A stretch of 64,000 nt of DNA from Acidobacteriota bacterium (GTDB lineage: Bacteria; Acidobacteriota; Terriglobia; Acidiferrales; UBA7541). Location: positions 66,352-130,351 of the forward strand of contig QHYI01000110.1 in NCBI GenBank assembly GCA_003223245.1, given 5' to 3'. Under the pieces are notes generated by a model that searched no databases, was not told where the DNA came from, and saw only the letters and a program-made list of their open reading frames with translations. This document shows positions 26,161 to 36,200 of the stretch, in pieces. The first letter of the stretch is position 1. Each line of letters begins with the position of its first letter. A program made the translations under genes and the position numbers.

Positions 26161-28284
26161 TCAGGCGGTTGCACGCTTCTCCATGCTGTAATCTGCAAAC
26201 GTCTTTCCTTGTGCGGCCAGTTGCTTCAACAACGGCGCGGGCTCCCAGAGCTCGCCGTGCTGTTTGTGAAATTCCAGAATGCGGTGGTAAACGTTTTTCA
26301 AGCCGACGGTATCGGCATACCACATCGGCCCGCCGCGATGAGCCGGGAAGCCGTAGCCGTTGATGTAGATGATGTCGATGTCGCCAGGCCGCAGCGCATA
26401 GCCTTCTTCCAGGATGCGCGCGCCTTCGTTTACCAAAGCGTAGAGGCAGCGGTCCAGAATTTCCTCGCGCGTAATCTGCCGCTGGGGGATTTTCGCTTCC
26501 GCGGCCCATTTTCTTACCAGAGCGGTTACTTCCGGATCGGGGATTGCGCGCCGGTTTTCGTCGTATTTGTACCACCCTCGGCCGGTCTTTTGGCCGAATC
26601 TTCCCATTTCGCAAAGGCGGTCGCCCGCGAACGGCTGACGGATGCCGCGTTTCTCGAGATGGCGATATTCTTTGCGGATGCGCCAGCCAACGTCGAGTCC
26701 CGCGAGGTCTCCCACAGCCAGCGGGCCCATGGCCATTCCGAAATCGTAGAGCACGCTGTCGACTTCCTGGACGCTAGCTCCTTCTTCCAGCAGAAATACC
26801 GACTCCCGCACGTAGGGATGAAACATGCGGTTGCCGACGAAGCCGCGGCAATTGCCAACAAGCACGCCGACTTTGCCGAGTTTTTTCGCAAGCTGCATGG
26901 AGGTGGCGATCACCTCTTTGCTGGTGGCTTTGCCGCGAACGATTTCCAGCAAGCGCATGACGTTGGCGGGGCTGAAGAAATGGGTCCCGACGACAAACTG
27001 TGGCCGATGCGTCGCGGAAGCAATCTCGTCGATATCCAGCGTGGACGTGTTGCTGGCGAGAATCGCTCCAGGTTTGCAGACTTTGTCGAGTTGCGCGAAG
27101 ACTTCTTTTTTTAGCGCCATGCCTTCGAAGACCGCTTCGATCACCAGATCCACATCCGCAAATCCATCCAGGCTGAGCGTCGGCTGAATTAGCTTGAGTC
27201 GTTCGTCCACAAATTGCTGGGTGAAGCGGCCACGCTTGACGGAGTTTGCGTAATTTTTCTGGATGTTGCTCGTACCGCGATCGAGCGCGGCCTGGTCCGC
27301 CTCTTTGACCAGCACGGGAATTCCGGCGTTGGCGAGCACCATGGAAATTCCGCCTCCCATCGTGCCCGCACCGACCACGCCGGCTGTTTTGACGGGAATC
27401 AGCGGGGTGTCTTTCGGGATGTCGGGAATTTTGGCTACTTCGCGCTCGGCGAAGAAAACATGCATGAGCGCTTTGGCTTGCGGCGAGGTGAGGCACTCGA
27501 CGAAAAGTGTTTGTTCGACCTGGCAACCCTCCCCGAACGGCATTTTCGTCGCGGCTTCCACCGCATCAATGGCAGCAAGCGGCGCCAGCAGGCCGCGCTG
27601 CTTCTTGCGCGCATTCTCGCGAGCAGCGGCGAAGACGGGGGCATTCTGCTCGGGCGTGCCAAGTTTGTCGTGGCGTTCGCGCGTCTTCGGAATTGGCTTA
27701 GCCGCGAGCTCCTGAGCAAAAGCGATTGCGCCTGCCAGCAAATCTCCGTTGATGAGCTTGTCGATGAGGCCGAGTCGCAGCGCCCCTTCAGCGGCGACGG
27801 GATTGCCTTCGCTGCACATCTCGACCGCCTTGGCCACGCCTGCGAGCCGCGGCAGCCGTTGTGTCCCCGCAGCGCCAGGGATGATGCCGAGCTTCACTTC
27901 GGGCTGACCAACCTTCGCGCTTCGAACGGCAACGCGATAGTGGCAAGCCATGGCAGTTTCCATCCCGCCGCCCAATGCCGTCCCGTGAATAGCGGCGACG
28001 ACGGGCTTGCGGCAATCTTCGATTTTCAGGAGCAGCGGAAGCAGACCGGCTCCGCGCGGCTTTCCCGCGGCCATCTTTTCCAGCTCCTTGATGTCCGCAC
28101 CGGCAATGAAAGTGCTGCCGCCTCCGATCAGCACGGCGGCTTTCAGTCCGTCGTCCTTCTGCAATTGGTCGATGGCATCGGAAATTCCCTCGGGCACGCC
28201 GGGACTCAGAGCGTTGACCGGAGGGTTGTTGATGGTGATGACGCCGACGTTGCCGGACTTTGTGAATTGAACAAGATCGCCCAT
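26161..28284 (-). CDS. Bifunctional enoyl-CoA hydratase / 3-hydroxyacyl-CoA dehydrogenase (FadJ-like)
   Basis: 707 residues. Residues about 1-190 are a crotonase domain with the oxyanion-hole segment IAGADIKELE and both catalytic Glu (GGGMETAM and VGQPEVKLG). From about 295 an NAD-binding domain follows with GAGTMGGGI, then the C-terminal 3-hydroxyacyl-CoA dehydrogenase domains to 700 (FFSPANVMRLLEIV, with the catalytic His just before: THFFSP). It carries out the hydration and the NAD-dependent oxidation of beta-oxidation. Length and order match the multifunctional FadJ/peroxisomal type without a thiolase. No thiolase gene is in the window, so the cycle needs one elsewhere. Confidence 0.92.
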   Translation of the reverse strand: MGDLVQFTKSGNVGVITINNPPVNALSPGVPEGISDAIDQLQKDDGLKAAVLIGGGSTFIAGADIKELEKMAAGKPRGAGLLPLLLKIEDCRKPVVAAIHGTALGGGMETAMACHYRVAVRSAKVGQPEVKLGIIPGAAGTQRLPRLAGVAKAVEMCSEGNPVAAEGALRLGLIDKLINGDLLAGAIAFAQELAAKPIPKTRERHDKLGTPEQNAPVFAAARENARKKQRGLLAPLAAIDAVEAATKMPFGEGCQVEQTLFVECLTSPQAKALMHVFFAEREVAKIPDIPKDTPLIPVKTAGVVGAGTMGGGISMVLANAGIPVLVKEADQAALDRGTSNIQKNYANSVKRGRFTQQFVDERLKLIQPTLSLDGFADVDLVIEAVFEGMALKKEVFAQLDKVCKPGAILASNTSTLDIDEIASATHRPQFVVGTHFFSPANVMRLLEIVRGKATSKEVIATSMQLAKKLGKVGVLVGNCRGFVGNRMFHPYVRESVFLLEEGASVQEVDSVLYDFGMAMGPLAVGDLAGLDVGWRIRKEYRHLEKRGIRQPFAGDRLCEMGRFGQKTGRGWYKYDENRRAIPDPEVTALVRKWAAEAKIPQRQITREEILDRCLYALVNEGARILEEGYALRPGDIDIIYINGYGFPAHRGGPMWYADTVGLKNVYHRILEFHKQHGELWEPAPLLKQLAAQGKTFADYSMEKRATA

Positions 28285-28371
28285 GACCGCCTCTGAACTG
28301 GTCTTGATTTAACTACTTCCAAACAAAATCAGGGCTGACTTGTCTGATTAGCATCGTCAGCACTGACTAGT

Positions 28372-29475
28372 TTAAGCCTTCTCGGCGGAGACCGCTCTCG
28401 CATCGATGGTCAGGCGGGCGAGCCGCTCGCGATGAAACGTGGCGTCGCCCAGAGCGGTCTCCGAAGCCTTCGCGCGCCGGTAATACAGGTGAAGGTCGCT
28501 TTCCCAGGTGAAGCCCATGCCGCCGTGAACCTGGATTCCGCGGTTGCCCACACTACGGCTGGCATCGCTTAGGTAAAGCTTGGCGATGGAAACCGCCGCG
28601 GCGGCATCAGGAGCGTTATGCTGCAGGGCCCAGGCCGCGTAGTAAACGGCGGAGCGAGCGCTCTCGGTTTCAAGGTACATGTCGGCGCACTGGTGCTGCA
28701 CGGCCTGGAACATTCCGATGGGCTTGCCGAACTGTTTCCGGGTTTTCGCGTATTCGACGGTGATATCGAGCGTCCGCTGCATTCCGCCAACCATTTCGGC
28801 GGCGAGAGCGACTGTGGCAATGGCCCGCGGCCTTGCCAGGCCGGCAATTTCGCCGAGCTTTTCTGCTGGTGTACCCTCGAATTGCACGGAATAAAGGCGG
28901 CGAGTGAGATCCATGCCGTGCATGCGCTCGATGCCAATTCCCGGCGCTTTCGAATCGACGAGGAAAACGCCGTTGCGCGCGGCAACGAGAATCCAGTCGG
29001 CCACTGCCGCGTCCGGAACAAAAAGTTTTTCCCCGTTTAACTTTCCGTTGGTTGCGGTCAAGTGCACATCGGCAAGGTCCCAGCTCCCCTGGGGCTCGCA
29101 GAATGCCACTGTGGAGCGCGCCTCTCCCCGGCAAATGGGTGCCAGGTATTTTCTTCTTTGCTCTTTCGTGGCAAGGGAGTCCAAAAGGCTTCCCGCGAAA
29201 ACGACGGTCGAGAAGAAGGGGCCTGGAAGCAGAGCGCGCCCGGCTTCTTCCATCAGCAAAACGAGCTCGACAATGCCGAGGCCGACCCCGCCAAATTCTT
29301 CGGGGAAAATGATGCCGGTGTAACCCTGTTCGGAAAGTTTGCTCCACAAGTCCGCGTCGAACGCGGTATCCGTTTCCATCAAGCGGCGGACTTCCGCGAT
29401 GGGACACTCGGCGGCGAAGAATTTGCGGGCGCTGTCGCGAAGGAATTCCTGGCTTTCGTTCAGTCCAAATTGCAT
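28372..29475 (-). CDS. Acyl-CoA dehydrogenase, probable Glu-bearing subunit of a heteromeric enzyme
   Basis: 367 residues counted from ATG 29475; the frame is open further upstream only as the shadow of the neighbouring gene. The acyl-CoA dehydrogenase fold is clear. The catalytic Glu is kept in GGMGFTWESDLHLYYRRA, but the usual (I/Y)xGTSEIQR segment, which contacts FAD across the dimer, is missing and the protein ends differently. Its neighbour (29486-30673), 10 bases upstream, has the reverse pattern. This is the hallmark of alpha2-beta2 acyl-CoA dehydrogenases known from actinobacterial steroid side-chain degradation, where each subunit contributes half of the site. Confidence 0.85.
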   Translation of the reverse strand: MQFGLNESQEFLRDSARKFFAAECPIAEVRRLMETDTAFDADLWSKLSEQGYTGIIFPEEFGGVGLGIVELVLLMEEAGRALLPGPFFSTVVFAGSLLDSLATKEQRRKYLAPICRGEARSTVAFCEPQGSWDLADVHLTATNGKLNGEKLFVPDAAVADWILVAARNGVFLVDSKAPGIGIERMHGMDLTRRLYSVQFEGTPAEKLGEIAGLARPRAIATVALAAEMVGGMQRTLDITVEYAKTRKQFGKPIGMFQAVQHQCADMYLETESARSAVYYAAWALQHNAPDAAAAVSIAKLYLSDASRSVGNRGIQVHGGMGFTWESDLHLYYRRAKASETALGDATFHRERLARLTIDARAVSAEKA

Positions 29476-29485
29476 GACATGGTCC

Positions 29486-30673
29486 TTAGTAGCTTCGGGG
29501 GAGCCCGAGAACAAAATGTCCAATGATGTTGCGCTGAATTTCCGAGGTGCCCGCTTCGATGGTGTTGCCGCGCGAACGGAGGTAACCGTAGGACCAGAGG
29601 CCTTGGTCAACGGCGCGAGGGTCACTCGCGAGAAGCTGACCATAAGGGCCAAGCATTTCTTGCGCGAGCTGTTGCAAGCGCTGATTGAGTTCGCTCCAAA
29701 AGAGTTTCTGAATGGAACCTTCAGGACCGGGAGCGCCGGTGGCCGTGATTCGGCTGAACGCACGCAACTGGTTCAAGCGCATGATCTCCACTTCCGCGTA
29801 ACATTGCGCGAGCTTCTGGCGCAGGACGGGATCCTGAGCCGCAGGCTGGCCATGGCGTTGAATCTTGCGCGAAAGTTCGATCAAGCGATTGATATTGCGC
29901 TTAAAAATAGGAATCAGGCGCGCGCCATAAGCCCCGCGCTCGTGCATGAGGGTGCTAACCGCGACGTTCCAGCCGTCATTCACTTTGCCCAGCACGTTTT
30001 CCACGGCAACACGCACGTCGCGGAAAAAGATCTCGTTGAACTCACTCTCGCCGGTCATCTGGCGCAAAGGGCGAACCTCAACGCCGGGCGACTTCATATC
30101 GACAAGGAGAACGGTGAGGCCTTTGTGCTTGGGAACGGTTGGGTCCGTTCGAACCACGAGCTCGCACCAATCTCCGACCCAACCGTAGCTGGTCCAAACC
30201 TTCTGACCGTTGACAACATAATATCCATTGTCGCGTCGCGCTTCCGTTTGCAACGCGGCGAGGTCGGAACCGGCGTTGGGCTCGGAAAATCCCTGGCACC
30301 AAATTTCTTGCGCGCTGAGAATCTTGGGAATGAAGCGCTTTTTCTGGGCGTCCGTGCCATAAGCAATGATGGTGGGTCCAATGAGGCCCAAACCAAGAGC
30401 ATTGGCCATAGGCGGCGCTTCAAGCCGTGCCATCTCTTCCCAGAAAATGGCCTGTTGCATCAACGTGGCGCCGCGGCCGCCGTATTCCTTTGGCCATGAG
30501 ACGGCGGCCCAGCCCCCTTCCTGAAGCTTGCGTTGCCAGGCTCTCAAATACGGGAAGGACTCTTCCAACGGCTTCTCCCGCCATTCTGCCCAATCCTTTG
30601 GAACATTGGCTTCGAGCCAGGCGCGAAATTCGTCGCGAAAGGCAACCTCACCTGGGGTGAGATTCAAATCCAC
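29486..30673 (-). CDS. Acyl-CoA dehydrogenase, probable FAD-binding subunit of a heteromeric enzyme
   Basis: 395 residues. The start is GTG 30673, preceded by AAAGGAG about 13 bases away; a longer frame runs into the upstream gene. It has the C-terminal IEAGTSEIQRNIIG segment used to bind FAD of the partner, and GFSEPNAGSDLAAL in the middle. At the position of the catalytic Glu there is Gln (about 16 residues before the AGT), so on its own it would probably be inactive. Taken with the 367-residue protein downstream it likely makes a heterotetramer. The substrate might be a bulky or branched acyl-CoA. Confidence 0.86.
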   Translation of the reverse strand: MDLNLTPGEVAFRDEFRAWLEANVPKDWAEWREKPLEESFPYLRAWQRKLQEGGWAAVSWPKEYGGRGATLMQQAIFWEEMARLEAPPMANALGLGLIGPTIIAYGTDAQKKRFIPKILSAQEIWCQGFSEPNAGSDLAALQTEARRDNGYYVVNGQKVWTSYGWVGDWCELVVRTDPTVPKHKGLTVLLVDMKSPGVEVRPLRQMTGESEFNEIFFRDVRVAVENVLGKVNDGWNVAVSTLMHERGAYGARLIPIFKRNINRLIELSRKIQRHGQPAAQDPVLRQKLAQCYAEVEIMRLNQLRAFSRITATGAPGPEGSIQKLFWSELNQRLQQLAQEMLGPYGQLLASDPRAVDQGLWSYGYLRSRGNTIEAGTSEIQRNIIGHFVLGLPRSY

Positions 30674-30710
30674 TTTTCTTCTCTTGCTCCTTTGTAACCG
30701 AAACGGCTGA

Positions 30711-32317
30711 TCAATGGTTTGGCGCAGCGCGCTTGGCAGCTGGACCGGCGTCCTTCTGGGTCCCAGAGGTATTACCCTGACCTTTACGGTCATCAAATTC
30801 CGGGCGAATCGTTTCGCGGCCTTGCCAGTATTTCTTGCGCAAATCCCTTTTCAGCACTTTGCCCGTCCCTGTTCTGGGCAAGCTCTCCAGAAATTCGACC
30901 GAGCGCGGGCATTTGTAATGCGCAAGTCGCGAGCGGCAGTGTTCGATGAGTTCGATTTCGCCCGCTTGTGCGTTGGGTTTTAACACGACGAGAGCCTTCG
31001 GCACTTCTCCCCAGGTCGCATCGGGCACAGGCAAAACAGCGACCTCCAGGACCGCAGGGTGAGTGAGAAGAACCTTTTCTACTTCAAGCGAAGAAACGTT
31101 TTCGGCGCCGCTCACGATAATGTCCTTCTTGCGATCGACGATCAGGATGTAGCCGTCTTCGTTCCGTAACCCTCGAAGACGCCGTCGGTGCGGGTAATAA
31201 TCTCGCCCATCGACCTTCCGTCGCGCGGCACGTTCTGGTCGTTTGCGTCAACAACGCGGAGCTCGACGCCGGGAATGGCATAACCGGTCATCGCTTGTCC
31301 TGCAAATCGCTGCTCGCCTTCCCAACTTATGCCCGGTTTCATGCGAGAGATGGACAACACGGGCGCGGTTTCGGTAAGGCCATATCCCGAAAAACAGGTG
31401 CAGCCTAACTTTTCTTCTACTTCGCGGATTAAGGTGGGCGACGAAGCAGCGCCGCCAATGGTAGCTCGCTTCAGGCTGCTCAAGTCATACTTCGAACGCT
31501 CCGGACAATTCACGAGCGCGGTGGCCATGGCGGGAACGAGGCTGCAATAGTTGACGCGCTCGGCTTCGATGAGCCGAAAGACTTCTTGCGGGTCAAACTT
31601 CTGAATCATGACGTGTTTGCCGCCAAGCAATGTCAAAAAGTGAGCCACGCCCCAACCGTTGGCGTGAAACAGCGGAATCGTGTGCAGCTCTACCGCTTCG
31701 TTGTCGGTGTTCAAAGCTAGCCCGGCATTGAGAGCGTGCAAGTAGATGTTCCGGTGGGTTAGCATCACCCCTTTGGGTTCCGCGCTGGTGCCGCTGGTGT
31801 AAAAAAGCTCAGCGAGTGAGTCTTCGTTGACCTGCATGATGTCGGCGCGATGCGACGGTGCATCAGAGAGAAGCGCTTCGTAATCTTGCTTGGAGAGCCA
31901 GTCCACTTCCGGAGCGGCATCGAGAGAATAAAAGGTCTTGACGGTGGTGAGCTGGGGGCGAAAGGACTCGACTAACTCGAGGAAGTGACTCTGGAAAAAC
32001 AGCACGCGGGTGCCCGCATCGTTCAGGATGTAGGCGAGCTCTTGCGGAGCGAGGCGAATGTTCAGCGGCAAAAGGACCGCGCCGCCTTCGATGACGCCAT
32101 AGTAGGCTTCCAGCAAGCGGTGACAATTGGCGCTCAGAAAGGCCACGCGATCGCCAGGCTGAACTCCGGCCTTTCGCAAAGCGCCAGCAAGCCGCGCAAC
32201 ACGCTCGGCAAACTGAGCATAGGTAAACCTCTCTTTTCCACAGACGACGGCGGTCCGCTTTGGATACTGCTGCGCGGCGTAGCGAAGAAAGCGAATTGCT
32301 GTCAGGGGAATGTTCAT
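30711..32317 (-). pseudogene. Acyl-CoA synthetase (AMP-forming), interrupted by a one-base frameshift
   Basis: The N-terminal part (31142-32317) has the AMP-binding loop YTSGTSAEPKG, the VVDANDQ and FEGY blocks, and then slips out of frame. The C-terminal part resumes in another frame at about 31155 with DRKKDIIVSGAENVSSLE and PRTGTGKVLKRDLRKK, the standard end of this family. A single T missing between 31165 and 31166 (expected tyr-trp, seen tyr then gg) explains it, since restoring one base joins both parts into about 535 residues. It may be a recent mutation or a sequencing/assembly error. The gene lies between the SDR and the acyl-CoA dehydrogenase pair, 17 bases after the SDR stop, and would activate the pathway's acid substrate. 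Confidence 0.88.
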
Positions 32318-32334
32318 CGTTCAATGCCCTCGTG

Positions 32335-33108
32335 TTAGGCGGTCTGCCCTCCATCCACGACGAGCACGTGCCCGGTAACAAAATCGGAAGCGTCCGAGGC
32401 CAGAAACACCGCGGCACCCTTGAGGTCCTGATCGCCGCCGAAACGGCCGAGAGGAATCTTCTTCAGAAAGATCTCGCGGTTCCTCTCAATCACCACCTTG
32501 GACATATGCGTGGGGAACCATCCGGGAGCGATGGCATTCACCTGGATATTGTGAACTCCCCACTTGCAGGCAAGATCCTTGGTGAAAGAAATCACGCCGC
32601 CCTTGCTGGCGTGATACCCGATGGCCTGGAACTCCGGCGGGGCGCCGCGTAGGCCCGCCACCGAGGAGATGTTAATGATTTTTCCGCGCCGCAGCGGGAC
32701 CATGAACTTTCCAACGGCCTGAGAAAAAAGAAATGTGCCGGTCAAATTCGTCTCGATAACTTTATTCCAATGCTCCAACTGCATATCCTCGACCGGAGCG
32801 CCCCAGGCGGTGCCGGCATTGTTGATCAGGATGTCGATGCGGCCGAACCGCGAAGCGGTCTGCTGTACAACATCGCGAATCTCGTCTGGATTCTTGACGT
32901 CACAGGCAAACGCCAGCGTTTTGACGCCAAGTTGTTTTAGTTCTTCCGCGGCTTGCTCGCAGCGCTCCTTCTTGCGCGCGCACAGCACCAGGTTCGCTCC
33001 CATCTCCGCCAGGCCTTCCGCCATTTGGCGTCCGAGGCCCATGGAGCCGCCGGTGATAATGGCCACGCGCCCGGAAAGATCGAAAAGCTTCTTGGTATTC
33101 ACCGCCAC
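32335..33108 (-). CDS. Short-chain dehydrogenase/reductase (FabG-like)
   Basis: 257 residues. Rossmann fold with the nucleotide loop GGSMGLGRQ (TGxxxGxG type), NNAG at about 95, and the catalytic S...YxxxK: Ser in NISSV, then YHASK. The C-terminal GHVLVVDGGQTA is the classical SDR end. It is first gene of the minus-strand fatty-acid unit, 17 bases before the acyl-CoA synthetase. It could oxidise a 3-hydroxyacyl-CoA or a hydroxylated side chain of the same substrate. NAD or NADP use is not clear, since the position after the second beta strand reads CARKKER, which with its basic residues leans to NADP. Confidence 0.9.
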   Translation of the reverse strand: MAVNTKKLFDLSGRVAIITGGSMGLGRQMAEGLAEMGANLVLCARKKERCEQAAEELKQLGVKTLAFACDVKNPDEIRDVVQQTASRFGRIDILINNAGTAWGAPVEDMQLEHWNKVIETNLTGTFLFSQAVGKFMVPLRRGKIINISSVAGLRGAPPEFQAIGYHASKGGVISFTKDLACKWGVHNIQVNAIAPGWFPTHMSKVVIERNREIFLKKIPLGRFGGDQDLKGAAVFLASDASDFVTGHVLVVDGGQTA

Positions 33109-33225
33109 GCCATAAAATCACGTGCTCTTTTTCGCCCTACAATTTTCATGCCTTGCGCCGGTTCGCGGCAACGCGGAATTCTTGTCCGCGCTAGAGATTC
33201 TGCCGCGCGACGTGTCGGTTGTAGC

Positions 33226-36200
33226 TCAGAACGTCAGCCGCAGGCCTAGCTGAATCTCGCGCTTGGGGAACGCCGAGGTAAAGCCCAGCGGCTGGCTGGG
33301 CGACAAGAACCTGCTTCCATGAACATTGAAAGTGGCGAAACCGGGCGCAAGGCCAAAAAGCGGGCCTACTTCATTATTCACGCTGGCAAAATTCGTGTGG
33401 TTCGCAATGTTGAATCCTTCCGCAGTCAACAGCAACGTTGCCTTCTCCTGGACCTTGTGGTGCCAGCTCAGGCGCATGTCGAAGTTGGTGTAGCTCGGGC
33501 CGAGGCCGCTGTCGCGGCCGGCGCCAATGGGGCGCTCGTTGGTGGTGTGATTGTCCCCATTGACTTCACCGCCCGCGAGCAGATTGAAGGGGTGCCCACT
33601 GTTGTAAGAGAAGATCGGGGCGAGCTGGAAGCCCGAGATGATCGCGCTCTTCCACGGGCTATCGAACACGCCGGCGATGACCACCTTATGGCGTTCATCG
33701 AACTCCGAGAGGCCGCGGTCCAGTCCCAGATTTGTGGGGTCCTGCGGTCCATAGTCACTGTTGAAATCCGTGGAGGCGTCGAAGCCTTTGCTGTAGGTGT
33801 AATTCCCCAGCAGCGTGAAGGAATTGCTGAAGCGCTTCTTAACTTCCAGGATTCCTCCCTCGTAAAGCGCCGACGCCGCCGAAGTGTATTGGTTGTTCTG
33901 CACGATCAAAGGATTCACAAAACAAGCAAAAGGATTCGCGCAAGGAGAAAGGCCGCCGGGAAACTCCGTGCCTCCCAGCGGGTCGGCGGGTGCGGGATTA
34001 CCCGGGGTGCCGCCATTCCAGTTCCGATAGGAAACCTTGCTTCCATTGGCCAAGGTGACCGTGCTCATGGGCGCGTTCAGCAAATTGGTGTCAATGGCGA
34101 CCGGGAGCCGGAGCGTGTGCGAATAAATGCCGCTCAGAGAAATGGAGAAACCGGGCGCGAATTCACGTTCAACGCCGATGGAAGCTTGCTGCGAGTAAGG
34201 CGGCTTATAGTTCGGCGGGTTGCTAAACAGAACGGTCAACGGCGACAGCGGGCCCTTATTCGCGACAAAGATGCCAAACTGCGCGACGTCGGCGGGAGTG
34301 ATGCAAGCAGCGTTGCCAGCGGTAGGAGTTGTGCATTGAATCAGGCCTTGAGCAAACAGCCCCTGGAACACTTGCGGGGCGGTTTGTAGCGTCGGAGCGA
34401 AGGGCGTCGGAGTAATCGGGTCCACATAAATGGTGATAAAACGCAGGCAAGGGCTCGCGCCCGTTCCGGGAGCGACCGTCACCGGCCCAAAGCTTATTCC
34501 GCAGGTTCCCACGACGTTATTCACTTGGTCGGGGACTTGGGACTGGTTGTTCCGATTCTCCACCGTGCTGTAGTTTTTGTTCAGAACGCCCAGGCTCAGG
34601 TCCACCTGTGGAATCTGCGTGTCAATCGACCCGAAGAACATCCCGTAACCGCCCCGGATTACAGTCTTGTGGTTTTTGAAGGGGTCCCAGGCAAACGAGA
34701 TGCGCGGCCCAATATCTTTGTAGTACGTGTTTAGCGGCAGATACTCGGAGTCGATTTCATAACGAGCGCCGTAGATGAGCGTAAAGTTTGATGCCATACG
34801 CCATGAATCCTGCAGATAGGCGGCAGTGTACGGCCGGGTATAGGCGGGGTAGTCCGCATTGCCAAAACCTTGCTGGAAGACCTGCGGTACGCCGAAATTG
34901 GCGGACTGCAGGGAATTGAGCAGCGCCGAATTCACCGAAGGAAGCTGACAAGCAATAGGCGTAGTGAGGCAAGGGCTCAGCAAGTTTCCAGGCAATGACC
35001 CAAACACGAAGCGGCCCGGAAAGTAGGTGTGAGACTCGCTGTGATTTCCCCGGAGCAACTCGGAGCCGCCGAATCTCAAGGTGTGCAGGCCGCGGGTCAA
35101 GGTAAAGTTGTCGGCAATCTCGGTGCGCCGTGTGATGGTGAAGTTCGGCAAGAAGATGTTGGTTCCCAGATTGTTGATGAATCCGAAGATTTGCAGCCCT
35201 ACTTCTCCCGGCTCATTGGGGATGACGTTAAAGCTGTTGTAATCCCACTGCAGCCGGAACTCGTTCTGGGCCTTCGCACCGAACGCGTGGTACCAGCCGA
35301 GCTGAATGTTGTCGTCATAATTATGAGTCGAGCTGCCTGCCGAAAAGCCTGTCAGAGATTGCACGTCCGGGTTTTCCTCGAGGTCATGCCCGTAGCGGTA
35401 GCTCAGATAGAGTTGGTTGTTGTCGCTGAAGCGATGGTCCAGCCGTCCGGAAGCAAGATACTCGCGCGTGTTGTAGTTAAACACGCCGCCGTTGCTTTCA
35501 AACTGGTTCACCAGGAAAGCGCTCAGGGGAGAAGCGGCGGGATTGAGGGTCAGCGTTCCGCCAAGAATCGCCGCGCAGGTTCCCGCGGGCACATTGGTGG
35601 TCGGATTCGGCGCCGGGAGGCCCAGTTTCGCTGCGACGGCTGCTCCGATCGGGCCGCTCAAACAGGGGACATTGGGGTTCCCCGACTGGGTCGCTAGGGC
35701 AACCAAGCCGCCGATAATGGGTTGCTGCGTTGCGTCGGGACGAAGAGTGCTGGTGCTCGTCAGCAGGGGCACCGCATTTTGCGAGTTTTGCAGCAGGCCC
35801 TCCAGAGCTCCGAATAAGAAGGTCTTGTCTTTCCTGACCGGAAACCCGAGTGTGCCGCCGTATTGATACCGGACCAGCGAATTTTTGATTGGGCTGCCGG
35901 TCGTGTCACTGGCTAACGGGTTGAATGCCTGGCCGGGTTGCAGCGCCTGGCTGAAGGCAAAGGGATCGCGTGCGTCCATGGCGTCGTTACGGAAATAGCT
36001 GTAGAGACCTCCATGCACATCATTGGTTCCTGACTTGGTGACAATGTTGATCGACGCACCGCTCGCGCCGCCCAAGTCCGCGCCGTAGTTGCTGCGATTA
36101 ACCTGAAACTCCTGGACGTCATCCTGGCTGACGGTGAGACGAACGCCACCCGAATCACCATTCGCCTCACCTCCGTCAACCGTGACGCTGTTGCCGCGGC

